The notes under the pieces: generated by a model | Databases searched by the model: none | Told to the model about the DNA's origin: nothing | What the model saw: only the letters and a program-made list of their open reading frames with translations | Shown: positions 46,388 through 56,600 of the stretch, one piece after another | Layout: each line of letters starts with the position of its first letter | Position numbering within the stretch: position 1 is the stretch's first letter | Made by a program: the position numbers and the translations under genes | Assembly: GCA_963969595.1 (NCBI GenBank) | Contig: OZ018415.1 | Coordinates: 12,152,001 to 12,216,000, forward strand | DNA length: 64,000 nucleotides | Direction: 5' to 3' | Source: Neckera pumila | Lineage: Eukaryota; Streptophyta; Bryopsida; Hypnales; Neckeraceae

Positions 46388-47319
46388 TTAACCCCTAAAG
46401 GACCGGTTGTCTCCTCGGGGGACAATTTAGGTCCGGGCAGGTTCCTACAATCTCAATTTTCAGTAATATTTTTTGGGATTTTTTGAGGTTGTGTATTTTT
46501 GCGAGATCTTTGCGAATATATAATTTTTATTTTAATTGATGCCCGAGAGAGAAAGTTATGGCACAATAAGTAAAATTGAAATTTTGCGGGCAGCCCAAAA
46601 AAAATCACAAAAAGTCAAAATAATTTTTTTCAAATTTTTTCCCTCAAAGATTATATTTTTGTCTACATGTGAAGCTTTGTTTCATTCAATTTGGACTAAT
46701 AATGAGAAAGTTATGGACAATCTTAGTTTTTCGGGCAATCTAAGCATCTTCTTGAAAAAATAAGTTGTAGAATTCATTTTAGAATGCAATTTTGAGAATT
46801 TTTCAATTTTTTTGTTAGACAGGGTTAGATTTTCTTGCTAGAACAATCTCACCGTTGGGATTATTGTGATTCAATTCCATCTAAAAGCTATTAACAATTT
46901 AGATTTTTCTTCAATCTTGTACCCACTTCTACTTAACAATTTTTTAATGAGTGAAAATTAGGTGCTTTTTTTCCTAAATTTTTTTGGTAGATTCTCAACT
47001 CAACTACTTAACATAATTAAGTAGAAAATCGAAATCAGTAGTGCAAAAAATTTGAACTAAAAAGATTCAAAGCCAAAAAACCTAGTGAAGCAAGGTGGAA
47101 AAAAACTTGTTTTCTTCACTTTAAATGCATATATCTTGCAATCTACGTCGTCAAAGTTTCTGAAATTTCTTCCACATATTCATATACTAGTCAAATATAA
47201 GATCTTACGGTTGGATATGCAAAAAAAAACAATTTCTTAAACTCTCTTCTCTTTGCAATAGAAATGACAGTTTTGAATGGTTTTTGGTAGGAAAATCACC
47301 TCGGTCCTTTAGGGGTTAA
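46388..47319 (+). mobile_element. TTAA-type non-autonomous element (E5), intact ends
   Basis: 932 bp with intact TTAA at 46388-46391 and 47316-47319. The ends TTAACCCCTAAAGGACC and GGTCCTTTAGGGGTTAA are perfect complements. A palindrome, TTGTCTCCTCGGGGGACAA, lies at 46407-46425. Modules with AAAGTTATGG followed by CGGGCA occur near 46552-46593 and 46705-46737. It is the best-preserved member and a good family reference. No transposase. Confidence 0.9.
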
Positions 47320-47439
47320 AAAACATTTACATAAAATTTAAACTAGATTAGATTGGTAGATAATAAAGCTTTAACAATCCTAATCCTAATTTTGATGTCA
47401 CTCATTGCTTCATGCAAATGCATTTGTTTCTTATCACTT

Positions 47440-48203
47440 GCTTCTTACCACATTCAAACTCTTCTCGCAACAATTACAATTGCATCATCAAAATCTACCA
47501 CCCTTAAATTCTAAATTTGCCTTTGCTACCTATTGTATGTGTAATTCCATTACAACAATTGTAGCAATCCGAGAGATTAGGATTTCAAAGTTTCAATAAA
47601 GCATCCCCGTTCGTGTTGAATCTATCATCTCATCTTCTTTGAATTTGTCATCTAATCTACACTTGTTTTTGTATCTTGCAATTTTTTGTGTTGCAACGTG
47701 TCATGACTTTTGTCATAACCTTTGGTGGATGAATGCTTTGAGAGATGAACTAATTCATGAGATATCTCCAAATGGTGGATTTGTTCACTGGAGTTAGACT
47801 AGATGACAAGTGAAGTAGAGTGCATGAAGATAGATAGCTCCTACATACAGATAAGCCTATGTTGGAACTTGGAGTTAAACAACTCCAAGTAAAAGATCAA
47901 GATTTGGATAAGATATGAATTCATATTTAGAATATTTTTAAGTAAGACTAGGACTTCTACTATTGAAGATGATATTAAGTAAACTCAAGAATAAAAACTT
48001 AAAGGTAGAAAAGAAATCTTAGATTACTATTTTAAGGATTAACTAATAGTCTTTTATTTTTGATAGTTTCTATTAATGTATATAAGACGGTTTGAACCCT
48101 TTGTATTGTTTGTTAGTATATATATATTTGTGTTCAAGGCTTAGTTGGAGTCCATTGTGAGAGGTTTATTTAGAACACAACCTTTTGATTCTCTCTTGTA
48201 GCA
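47440..48203 (+). other. 5' flank of copy C, duplicated from copy B
   Basis: Segments around 47500-47710 and 47770-47900 match about 42880-43090 and 43195-43320 upstream of copy B, in the same order. It may contain the ancestral promoter and leader. No exon is recognised. Confidence 0.5.
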
Positions 48204-48551
48204 ATGACGAGGGCTAGCAAATTGTTGTTCACGTGCATGCGGATGAGGTTGCCCTTGAACAGTGTGCGCAAACAATTTTCGACATACTCATCAACTAGGG
48301 TGCAACCAAACAGGGCAGTGTCTCCAGAGACCAATGAGTTTGTACACAATCATATCCTCAAGCTCGATTCCACAACCACGGAGCTCCTCAAGGAATTAAT
48401 CTACACCAGGCAACGAGGAAAAGCAACATCATCTGCAGTTTCATTAGTTCCACTCATTTGCTTAGGCAATATTGTAGGTACCTTTGTGGGGCACTATGCT
48501 TGGGACAACTATGTCAAGTACTACATGGCCAATCTACAATCAGAGGCCTAG
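48204..48551 (+). CDS. Copy C: unknown protein with mitochondrial-like presequence
   Basis: A 115-residue frame. Residues 1-30 are rich in arginine and serine with no acidic residue (MTRASKLLFTCMRMRLPL, then a FSTYSS segment), typical of a mitochondrial presequence. One hydrophobic segment (SAVSLVPLICLGNIVGTFVG, about residues 77-96) could span a membrane. The frame ends at TAG after LQSEA. The downstream reading continues in frame with coiled-coil-like residues (ISRLEAAKESEKKRNRN), which aligns with the tail in copy A, so the stop may be a late mutation. I recognise no family. The nearest relatives are copies A and B in this window. It could be a functional short gene or a young pseudogene. 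Confidence 0.45.
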   Translation: MTRASKLLFTCMRMRLPLNSVRKQFSTYSSTRVQPNRAVSPETNEFVHNHILKLDSTTTELLKELIYTRQRGKATSSAVSLVPLICLGNIVGTFVGHYAWDNYVKYYMANLQSEA

Positions 48552-49094
48552 ATTCTCAACTTAGGCAGGGGGCTATTGATTTCTAGACTGGAAGCTGCTA
48601 AAGAGAGTGAAAAGAAGAGGAATCGAAACTGACTACAATAGAACCTCTCTAAAGTCATAGAATTGGTATTAGTCTAACACATTGCATTAGAGAGGTTATT
48701 ACATTAAATAGGGAGGGTCATGATGTTCATACGTGGTTCAGATTGTTAAGTTGGAACTAGCAATCAATACTTCTTGACATCATTTTATTGATTTAGAGAG
48801 TATTGGATTAAGGAGGTTCTACTATAGGCGTGTCTCCAAGTGATTGTCTTTGACTAGTGAAAGTTCGACTGAGGTAAAGAGCTACTAGATTTAATGTGAC
48901 CACATGCTGTTGCAAGTGATTGTACTCTTTGGAAACTAAGAGCTTGTAGAGGTCATTTTAGGTATTGAACATCAAATTCAATGTTTTACAAAGAGAGGAG
49001 TTTTGCATGAAATAGCATTGTCTCTTTGAATTGGTAATTGAAAGTTTTACATATTCCCTTGCTTCATTTTTTTGAATTACTGTGCTTTGGGGGT

Positions 49095-49356
49095 CTACAC
49101 CAAATAGTGAAATTAGGTTGCCCCAGACTAATATCTCGACAATCACATTATATCAATATCGGAATTCCTATAGAAGGGTGAAGTGATGTGGGAAAACATG
49201 TGTGCTACATGGGTTGGTCACTTGATTCGTGTCTCCGGATCAAAGATGGCTTGTGCCTCCATCTGGCCAAGTCATGAGTCATGAGGTAACATAAGGTTAC
49301 TTCTCTGGGGTAAGGCAACCTAATTGTCAAGGCAACCCAATTGCACTATTTACTAT
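49095..49356. mobile_element. Diverged copy of the 37457-37569 MITE
   Basis: The left arm near 49095-49129 (CTACACCAAATAGTG then GGTTGCCCCAGACTA) matches the MITE at 37457. The right side has two degraded complementary segments, one ending TGCACTATTTACTATAG. It interrupts the 3' flank of copy C, whereas the equivalent place in copy B (about 45025-45070) lacks it. Confidence 0.65.
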
Positions 49357-49449
49357 AGTTAGTGGTGGTGAATATTCACAAGCTTACATTATCAAATCAC
49401 TTGATTCTTGACGAGGTTCAAGATTTTGCCATTGCTTTTAATTACTTTT

Positions 49450-50305
49450 CCTTTTGGCAACGGCACAAGGCACACTAATTCACACTCTAGGAAGAGGTAT
49501 CTAATAGCCTATCAATAGATTACAACTGAAAGAGGGCATTTACACAGTACTCTTTAGATTAATATTTGTGTCCCACTAATTTTAATATCTATCTGATAAA
49601 CCCGTGTTATCAAAGTCTTTATTCCATTCACAAGCAGATGGTTCAAGTCCATACTGTAGATCTATTTGAAGCAAAGATATACTCCGTACTTTTTTTTCCA
49701 AGCCAGGTTCGATAAAACCTCCAGGTTGAGTAATGTAGACTTTGTGAGTTAAACTACAGTGCAAAAAGGCTGTATCTACATCAATTTAGTGGGCAAAGAG
49801 ATTATGAAGAGCAGCAAGGGCGAAGTAAGTTAATTCAACCAGGACAAAAGGGGCAAACTTTGATGATGAGCAGCACATATTAAATTTGAGAATGCAAACA
49901 TCAGAACTTGTGTCATACAATATTTAAATAATTGACGCTTAGTTATGTTAGAATCTCCATGACAATTGTCCGACAATAATTTTAAAAAAGTAGCCAGTAC
50001 TGTATAATATATAGTACTGAACTCAATGCTTCAAGTGTCAAAATTAGGTCTCGTTGCCTAACAATTCTAAGGAGTCACTGAAAAACTCTAAGGTAAGTCT
50101 CACTTCTTTGATGTAATTCATCATGATAGATTTGCATGTCCCTCGCAGACAGGGTTCATTCTTCTCATGCATGGTGCACTACAAAAAGGCTATTACTCTT
50201 CCTAATTAATCTGCCAGCGGATTGTCATTCTGCTTGTGAATGTAAATCAGGCAAACAGTAACTTATTCCATCATTCTCTACATATCTTAAATCAGGATAC
50301 TCATC
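49450..50305. other. Intergenic, nothing recognised
   Basis: Lies downstream of the minus-strand ThrE-like gene and includes its presumed 3' UTR. No gene was recognised. Confidence 0.4.
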
Positions 50306-51950
50306 TCAAATTGCCATGTCTTCCTCATCGTCAGAATCCGAGGAGTCAATAGCTGCCTCCGGCCGGTCATGCTCCAGCTCGTGTGACAAAGTGTCCTTAC
50401 TCGTGCTGTTAGTTCGGCCAGTACTGCCGAAAAGTGCTGAAGGCAGGGCAATCTTTGCTAACAACAAGCCAAGCGTGATGGATAATCCAACAATGAAATT
50501 GTCAAAAACAAAGCCCATTCCTGACAGAACATCATTCCCAAGCATGGCAGTCACACCTTGGACGCCAATGCCGCCAGGAACCAGCAACAAAATGCCAGAG
50601 AGAACCATCACAAGGGGCAGGTCTCCAGTGAACCGAGAGTACGCCGTTCCGGTGATTCCGACCGCGAAGGCAGAGATTACAGATGACGTACTTGACGACA
50701 GCTTCAGACTTGTCGCCTCGGAGACCACGTAGCCCACGAAGGAGGCAAAGGCCATTCCTGGCCACTGGTCCAGCCTTGCGTTCAACAAGACGTTCGAGGC
50801 GAATGTATATCCACTGAACCAAATGAGCTTGAACCAAATAGGGAGAGATGGGGACACGCATTCGCCAGAGACGGGTTTCGGTGCCCATACCACGAGATTT
50901 TCGCCCATAGCAAGTCCAAAGCCAAGCTGCAAAGTCGAGAAAAGAGCGTACATGATGCGTGACGTTCCCGTCACATGAGATTTCGCCACCATCTCGCTCA
51001 CGCCAAGGGTGAGTGACAAACCCGGCAGGAGTTGCACCAGGGCGGAGAGCGCCATTGCAAAGTAACAAAGGTCATAGCTTTTGAAGTGCACTTGGAAAAC
51101 CCGTGCCAAAAACGAAACAACAAGAGCTGATGTAAATTCCAATACACTTGCGTAAAGAGTTGACTTGGATGAAAGGATGTCCAAGAGACCAACTGCCAAA
51201 CCGAGAAAGAAGGAGAAGAGGGTGTCCCATAGACTTCCATTGAAGAAGAGCGGCGAGGACATGGCTGCTGAGAGACAAAACCCAAACAGTCGCCACCATT
51301 TTCCGAATTCGGGAGGGGAACTTGCAATTGACTTCAGTCTCCAATATGCTAACGACAAAGAAGCACCCTCATTCCCTACCCCATTTGCAAGCTCATCCGC
51401 CCGACCAAGCTTGTCGACATCGAGGTCTGCATCAACTGTGAGCATGTGGATCTCCTTCTGATTAGGATCATTTACATCCACACCTACACAAAGAGCCAAT
51501 CCCCAAGGCGCATGTGATTAGCTCCAGTAAAATCACCTTTGAACATACCAAACTTAACCATCTATCCGCAAGCTATATAAGAGAGAAACAAAAAAAAAAA
51601 TTCCTGACAGAAGTACCTGGAAAAGACAGCAGAATCAAGGATGGAAAAACAGATATATTCGCCTTGATGTTCATCTTGTCCGCAGCCTTGTCAATTAAGT
51701 ACTCAGTTCGAGCAGCTGAGCTTCCATACGAATGTAGCGACATCGCAAGACGTATCAGAAACCGTCGGCGTAGCCCAGGGCTGGTCCGTCTCGGAGATTT
51801 CGCTTGTAGTTTTGATATAATTTCCGCCTCAGTGTAAGACCTTCTTTTGATACTTCCGCTGGATCCATCCACCGAGAGATGATTTCCATCAACCACGTCA
51901 CGCTTCCCTGATACCCTAAGCAGCTTCTCCTTCACGCTGTCGGAAAACAT
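50306..51950 (-). CDS. ThrE/DUF1212-family membrane transporter, two exons
   Basis: Exon 1 is 51950-51617 and exon 2 is 51483-50306, joined through a 133-bp GT-AG intron with matching phase, giving 503 residues. The N-terminal half opens with RRRFLIRLAMSLHSYGSS (about 61-78) and VFPSLILLSFPG (101-112), the cytosolic part of ThrE-like proteins. The VDADLDVDKLG segment follows, then about ten hydrophobic segments. LLPGLSLTLGVSEMVAKS (about 264-281) is the first-half signature, and LLLVPGGIGVQGVTAMLG (about 410-427) is the equivalent in the second half. The tail is acidic (SSDSDDEEDM). The family includes bacterial threonine/serine exporters and fungal PRM10; plant members are uncharacterised, so the substrate is inferred. 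It faces the SdpI-like gene head-to-head. Shadow frames on both strands are discarded. Confidence 0.9.
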
Positions 51951-53770
51951 GGCTGCTCGTCTTCAGATTCTTGTTTTTTTGGCAGTTACAGTAGTAACAT
52001 CTCCATTATAGTCTGCAAAGCGAACGGAAAAGTCGACACATAAGATAAATCTGGAAACTTGTGGCAAATTTCAATGCAGGTAATCCGGAAATATGCTCTA
52101 ACTGTGAGCGACAAGCGCACTAAACTAGTCCATACCATGTTCTGAACCATCTGGTGACCACTGAGTAACAAAATGAGCCAATAGTTGACATAAGCATCCA
52201 AGTTTCCAAACAGTTGCAAACAGGTCCTTCGATGAAAAAGGACCTCAATGAAATTAGATTGTTCCTTCCAATCGGCTCAAATTCGAAGCACTGTAACCTA
52301 ATCCGCTCAAAACTGAACATTACTTCGAAAGAGTTTCTTCAAATCACGCGTCTGTATCTTCAGACGAGTAAATCCTAGAGTAGCCAAGATGCAGTTAGAT
52401 CAACTTAAGAAATGTAGGACCGAAAAGTATCAACAGTAGAGACAGTGCATATATACTACACAGAAAAACTTATATTAAAAAGAGAGAAGAGTTTGACAAT
52501 ACTCTTAGGCATGGCGCAGTATGAAAATCACAAAGTATTCAAAAACTAAAGACAACTGTCTGGTAACCTAATCGCTCAAATTCAAGTAACCTATTAGGAC
52601 ATTGAAACACGATGTCACATTAGAAAGTTAATACGTAACTAGGAAAACATAATAGGCATATAATGCAAACATCACATAATCACTCCTGACTCAAGCATTA
52701 CTAGCTCGCCAATGGAGGTAGTCATTTGCACAAAAATGACTGACCACCACCATCATCACAAGCAGTTTGTAAGTATACACAGTTAGAAGTACTAGCCAGC
52801 TCTGATACATACGGAGACCTAGATTAAAGATTACTAGAACGTATCCTGTCTTCCAAAGTAACATCACGATTCAAGTTCATTGCACCTTCCACAAACATTA
52901 CAACTCATCACCCACTCATCTCCAGCATCACAGGTTCATGACAAAGAGCGAAGTCTCGGACAGACACACACGAAGCCAATCTCTGTCCTATTGTAATTCT
53001 CTCTCCCCCCCCCAAGATTCTGCCAGCCTTTGACAAGGTAAGAAACAGTCAGCATATCAAGTTCAGAAGGCAATTTCATGCCTAACTCATATTCACTGCC
53101 ATTGTTTCGCTAGATCAAAACGCCTCATACGATATAACTTATCGAATAAAAAAAGGGCGGGAGGCCACTGACTGCGCGTAGCTAGACCTAGGGAAAAAAC
53201 TCATTTCGTTGTCATGTAACGTTTGTTGTGTGAAAAGCACAGCTTTGACTTCAGAGCACTCACCGTAACAAAAAGCGAAGCGAAAAAACAAGGTTACGCA
53301 ATAGGGTTTTTATGAAGCAAAAACAACCATCCAAAGGCAAGAAAACTTACGAACAAATTCATGCAGGAGCACACTCTGAATGAAAAAATATTCACTTCAC
53401 GCTAAACGACACAAACTCATATCTTAAGGAAACTCCAACAAAACAACGAACTAACGTTCAAACCAAAACATACCGACTATTTCGCAACCAAACTCTCGAC
53501 AAAATCCCAACCTCAACGCTACATTTGAATGTACCAAAGCAAATGAACTCCAAATTGCTCGCAAAAAATCACTTCAGGAAGCGTGGCAATCAACGGAATA
53601 CCTAAGCGAAATCGGAACAATGGCGAGGTGCTTCATGCATATGCGAATTCTTCCCTTAGCGAGGCATCGAAATTCATGGTGAAGAAGGGCGGTGGGGCGT
53701 GAATGGACGAAACTATTTCTCGGTAGTTGATTCGTCCGACGATCGTCGAACTCTCTATTTTCCATGAGTT
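51951..53770 (-). promoter_or_regulatory. Presumed 5' leader and upstream region of ThrE-like gene
   Basis: 1.8 kb of moderate GC without a convincing coding frame. The minus-strand frame 53574-53765 (63 residues) might be a leader frame but matches nothing known. A leader intron is possible; I could not place one. Confidence 0.35.
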
Positions 53771-53780
53771 AAACGAGTGA

Positions 53781-53786
53781 CACGTG
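53781..53786. promoter_or_regulatory. G-box CACGTG in the divergent intergenic region
   Basis: A palindromic CACGTG near the probable midpoint between the ThrE-like gene and the SdpI-like gene. It could be read from either side. Confidence 0.45.
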
Positions 53787-53869
53787 GATGTGCCACATGA
53801 GCACGAGCTGACTCTTCTTATCCTGGTGACCTAATATCACCGGTCTATCCCTAAATGACCGTTTGTAGA

Positions 53870-54824
53870 CGGTGGTTTCCCCTCTTCAAGTGGTGATCAC
53901 CGGTTTCTGTCCCTCGAGGTCTCTCCTTCTTTCTGGTGCTGTTTTTCGTGCTCTGTTGCTTTTGCTGGAGCTGTCTTTCTGGTCGCCCGCTCTGCGCCTG
54001 AAAAAAACAGCAAATCTTTTCTCCGGAAGGTGCGTGTTTGCTCAAGGTTTTGTGGATTCGTTACCACTAGTTGTATCCCTGTGTGCTTCTGATTTGAATT
54101 CTTTAGTTTGAAGCTCTTTTTGCCGTTCATTTTTGGTTTAGTGTTTACCCTAAATCCTAGTTGTGCTTAGTGGTTTTGGAGACAAGCTGTTCGGAGGAAG
54201 CTCTTTGCTGTTATGATTGGTAATGGTTGGCGGAATCTATGGAGATTTGCCGGGGTGCATACTTTGTCTGGAACTTTTGATGGTGGAGAGTGGACGATGA
54301 GTTGTAATTTCCATGAAAAGTGTAGGCGATGAATGTGACTCTCGCATTTTAGCTTCTAGTGTTAGGGTTATAATCGGGCATCATCGTTTATATCTAGTTG
54401 GATATGTATATTCAATATCGGTTTTTGAATTTGAATCGAATTTGAATTTTCCTTTCTTCCTGGGATTCAGTTGGACCATGTCAAGGTTTCTCGATGCTTG
54501 CGGTAGTTCGAGTTAGGCCTCTGCTGAGATAGTATTTTGAATTTGAATGGATATTCTTGAAGGTAAGAAAAATGGTGGGCTCAGTTTTGAGTACTGCTAC
54601 TGTGTCATATGGTTGATTCTTTTTTCGTTTTAACGGAAGCATTTCTGTGTGCTGATGAGGCACAGTCCATACTTAGGTTTAAATCCCTTGCAACTTGGCT
54701 GACGCTCTTATTTGTCTTCTCTGGTGTGTTTTCTAAAGAAGTCAGGAGCCATATGAGACGGATTTTTGCCAACTGCTGAAGAATATCTGCTGCTTCCTTA
54801 AGAATTCCGTAGTTTTGAGCAGCA
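53870..54824 (+). promoter_or_regulatory. Presumed 5' leader of SdpI-like gene, possibly with an intron
   Basis: Composition is pyrimidine-rich and transcript-like from about 53870. A donor-like AAG|GTGCGTG occurs near 54029, and an acceptor could lie in the last 100-200 bp before 54825. The several 60-80-residue frames are not supported as proteins. Confidence 0.35.
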
Positions 54825-55490
54825 ATGGATGACATGGATAGTATCACGGGAAATTCCATCCAAATAGCAGGGGCTACCAGTTTAGCAAGCCTAGCAGCAG
54901 GGCTGGGATGTTGGTGGTGGCTACCTGAACGGGTTGAATTTTGGGGCAGTATTACAATGCCGAGGGAAGCCGGCATCCTTCTCATTCCGGTCTTGGGAAT
55001 CGTGCTCACTCTCATTCTAGCCCTCTTTGTGAAGTGCGACCCGCTCTGTGAAAACCTCGACTCGTCCTCTCAAACTGCCATGAGCGTCATCGTCATGTCG
55101 CCAAGCTTGTTGTCCCCTGTTCTCCAGGTGATCGTCCTGTGGGCTGCCTTCACCAAGCATTCGTTGGGCACTACTCCCATTGTTTTCCTTTTTAGCATCT
55201 TCCTGGTTATGCTTGGTTTGGCATTCAACTACATTGAGCAGAACCACGTCGTCGGGATTCGGGACCCCTGGACGCTTGCAAACGCCCATGTGTGGGAGGA
55301 GGTGCATAGCCTGGCAATGAAGCTGTTTGTGCTTGCGGGACTTGTGGGCATGGTGGCGGTGTGGTTCATCCCGGCTGGGTATTGGCAGCTCCTCTTCATG
55401 GGCGTTATTATTCTTGTTCCTGTGATCACCTCCTCTGGGTACTCGTTCTTGATTCGAGAAGATGCGCAGTACCAATATTTAGTCAGGTAG
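54825..55490 (+). CDS. SdpI-like multi-pass membrane protein
   Basis: A single-exon frame of 221 residues with about six membrane segments. The diagnostic part is VVGIRDPWTLANAHVWEEVH (residues 142-161) followed by a hydrophobic KLFVLAGLVGMV. SdpI/YfhL proteins have a GIRTPWTL...W...TH..GGKL block in this position. The N-terminal WLPERVEFWGSITMPREAG (about 32-50) resembles the LP..(V)..HW segment of the DUF1648 domain that precedes SdpI. In Bacillus subtilis SdpI gives immunity to the SdpC toxin and signals to SdpR. A plant protein would need another role, perhaps in membrane integrity. The initial ATG is the first in frame (MDDMD). Composition matches neighbouring plant genes, so recent bacterial contamination is unlikely. 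The family call rests on motif memory, without a search. Confidence 0.75.
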   Translation: MDDMDSITGNSIQIAGATSLASLAAGLGCWWWLPERVEFWGSITMPREAGILLIPVLGIVLTLILALFVKCDPLCENLDSSSQTAMSVIVMSPSLLSPVLQVIVLWAAFTKHSLGTTPIVFLFSIFLVMLGLAFNYIEQNHVVGIRDPWTLANAHVWEEVHSLAMKLFVLAGLVGMVAVWFIPAGYWQLLFMGVIILVPVITSSGYSFLIREDAQYQYLVR

Positions 55491-56600
55491 ATTGGGCAGC
55501 AAGCCCATGGTCATCGATTCTTGAACCAGCTGAAGAGCCGATTACCAAATCCGGCAAGTTTGCTCTCTGCTCCGCTTCTACATTTTTGTTTGGTTCATAG
55601 TTGCCTGTGCTCACCACCGAAACCATCAACGCAGGGGCATATTGCCGCAAAGAATGTGCCAGAAGGATATAAATAAGAAGATTCCTGCAGAAGAGCAGCC
55701 GACGATGACAAGGAGAGAATATGCCCGAAATTGAACACCTTGTCATTTCTAGTTAGAAAGTTGCAAAGAGATAGCAGTTTCAGAAACTCTGGTGGTCTAT
55801 ATCACTGTTCGGACAAGGTTACTATGGTTCAGGTATTTCATTTTATCCGTTTATTTTTATGAAATAATGCTGTTTGAATTAGGGTTGTCTTTGTGGCAGC
55901 ATAGTTATGAGTGGGTTGTAAATACCGTTGTTTGTGTAACGTCTTAGTGATGTTATCACGGTGCTTCTCCTTGCGGTATAGATCCAGAAGCATCGAAATT
56001 TGCAGGTTCTGGATCTTGTAAGAGACTATTTATTTGTCCATTTCAGTTATACCCATTATCAATTCTTAGCGGATCTTATCAGTTCTAACATGGAAGTTCG
56101 TAGATGGGAAACCGATTGTACAGAACCCTCTAATTTGCAAGCCTATTTTTGCAGAGAAAAAAACTTTTGAGAGAATTTCGTAAAATTCCATGGTTCTTGA
56201 GTAACATGACTGAAATTTATACAGATAATTGGTTTGAATTAAAAAGTTGTTTCTTTGGATTGCGTTAAATTTTTAGATACTTCGACCATATGGATCGGAA
56301 GATTACAGTATGTATTGAGTCGGTCAATATGATTTTGCAGTTATGGAAAGTAGTCACTGAATTTGTGATCAGTTCGAACCCTAGAGAGCAGGTGATGACA
56401 GGCATGTATTGGAGAGTATTGTAATCATGCTGAAATTAGTTTGGAATTTCAGCATGATTCTAACATGCCAAGGATGGTAGGATCATGATCGGAGCTTATG
56501 AGCTGAGAGGTTTAACTATTGAGTCCAAATACATAGCGACTTTGTTTCCATTTCCACGTGTAAATTCTGTAGAATATTCTAAGGAATATTAGAGCGCTGT
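55491..56600. other. 3' flank of SdpI-like gene
   Basis: Moderate GC for about 300 bp, then increasingly AT-rich. AATAAG near 55670 is a possible non-canonical polyadenylation signal. No further gene recognised. Confidence 0.35.

Noticed and set aside
49630..49660. GGTTCAAGTCC, a match to a tRNA B box
   Set aside because: No A box at the right distance and no acceptor-stem pairing around it.
54825..55490. Bacterial contamination as the source of the SdpI-like frame
   Set aside because: Flanking sequence is continuous with plant genes and repeats, and no bacterial operon features are present.
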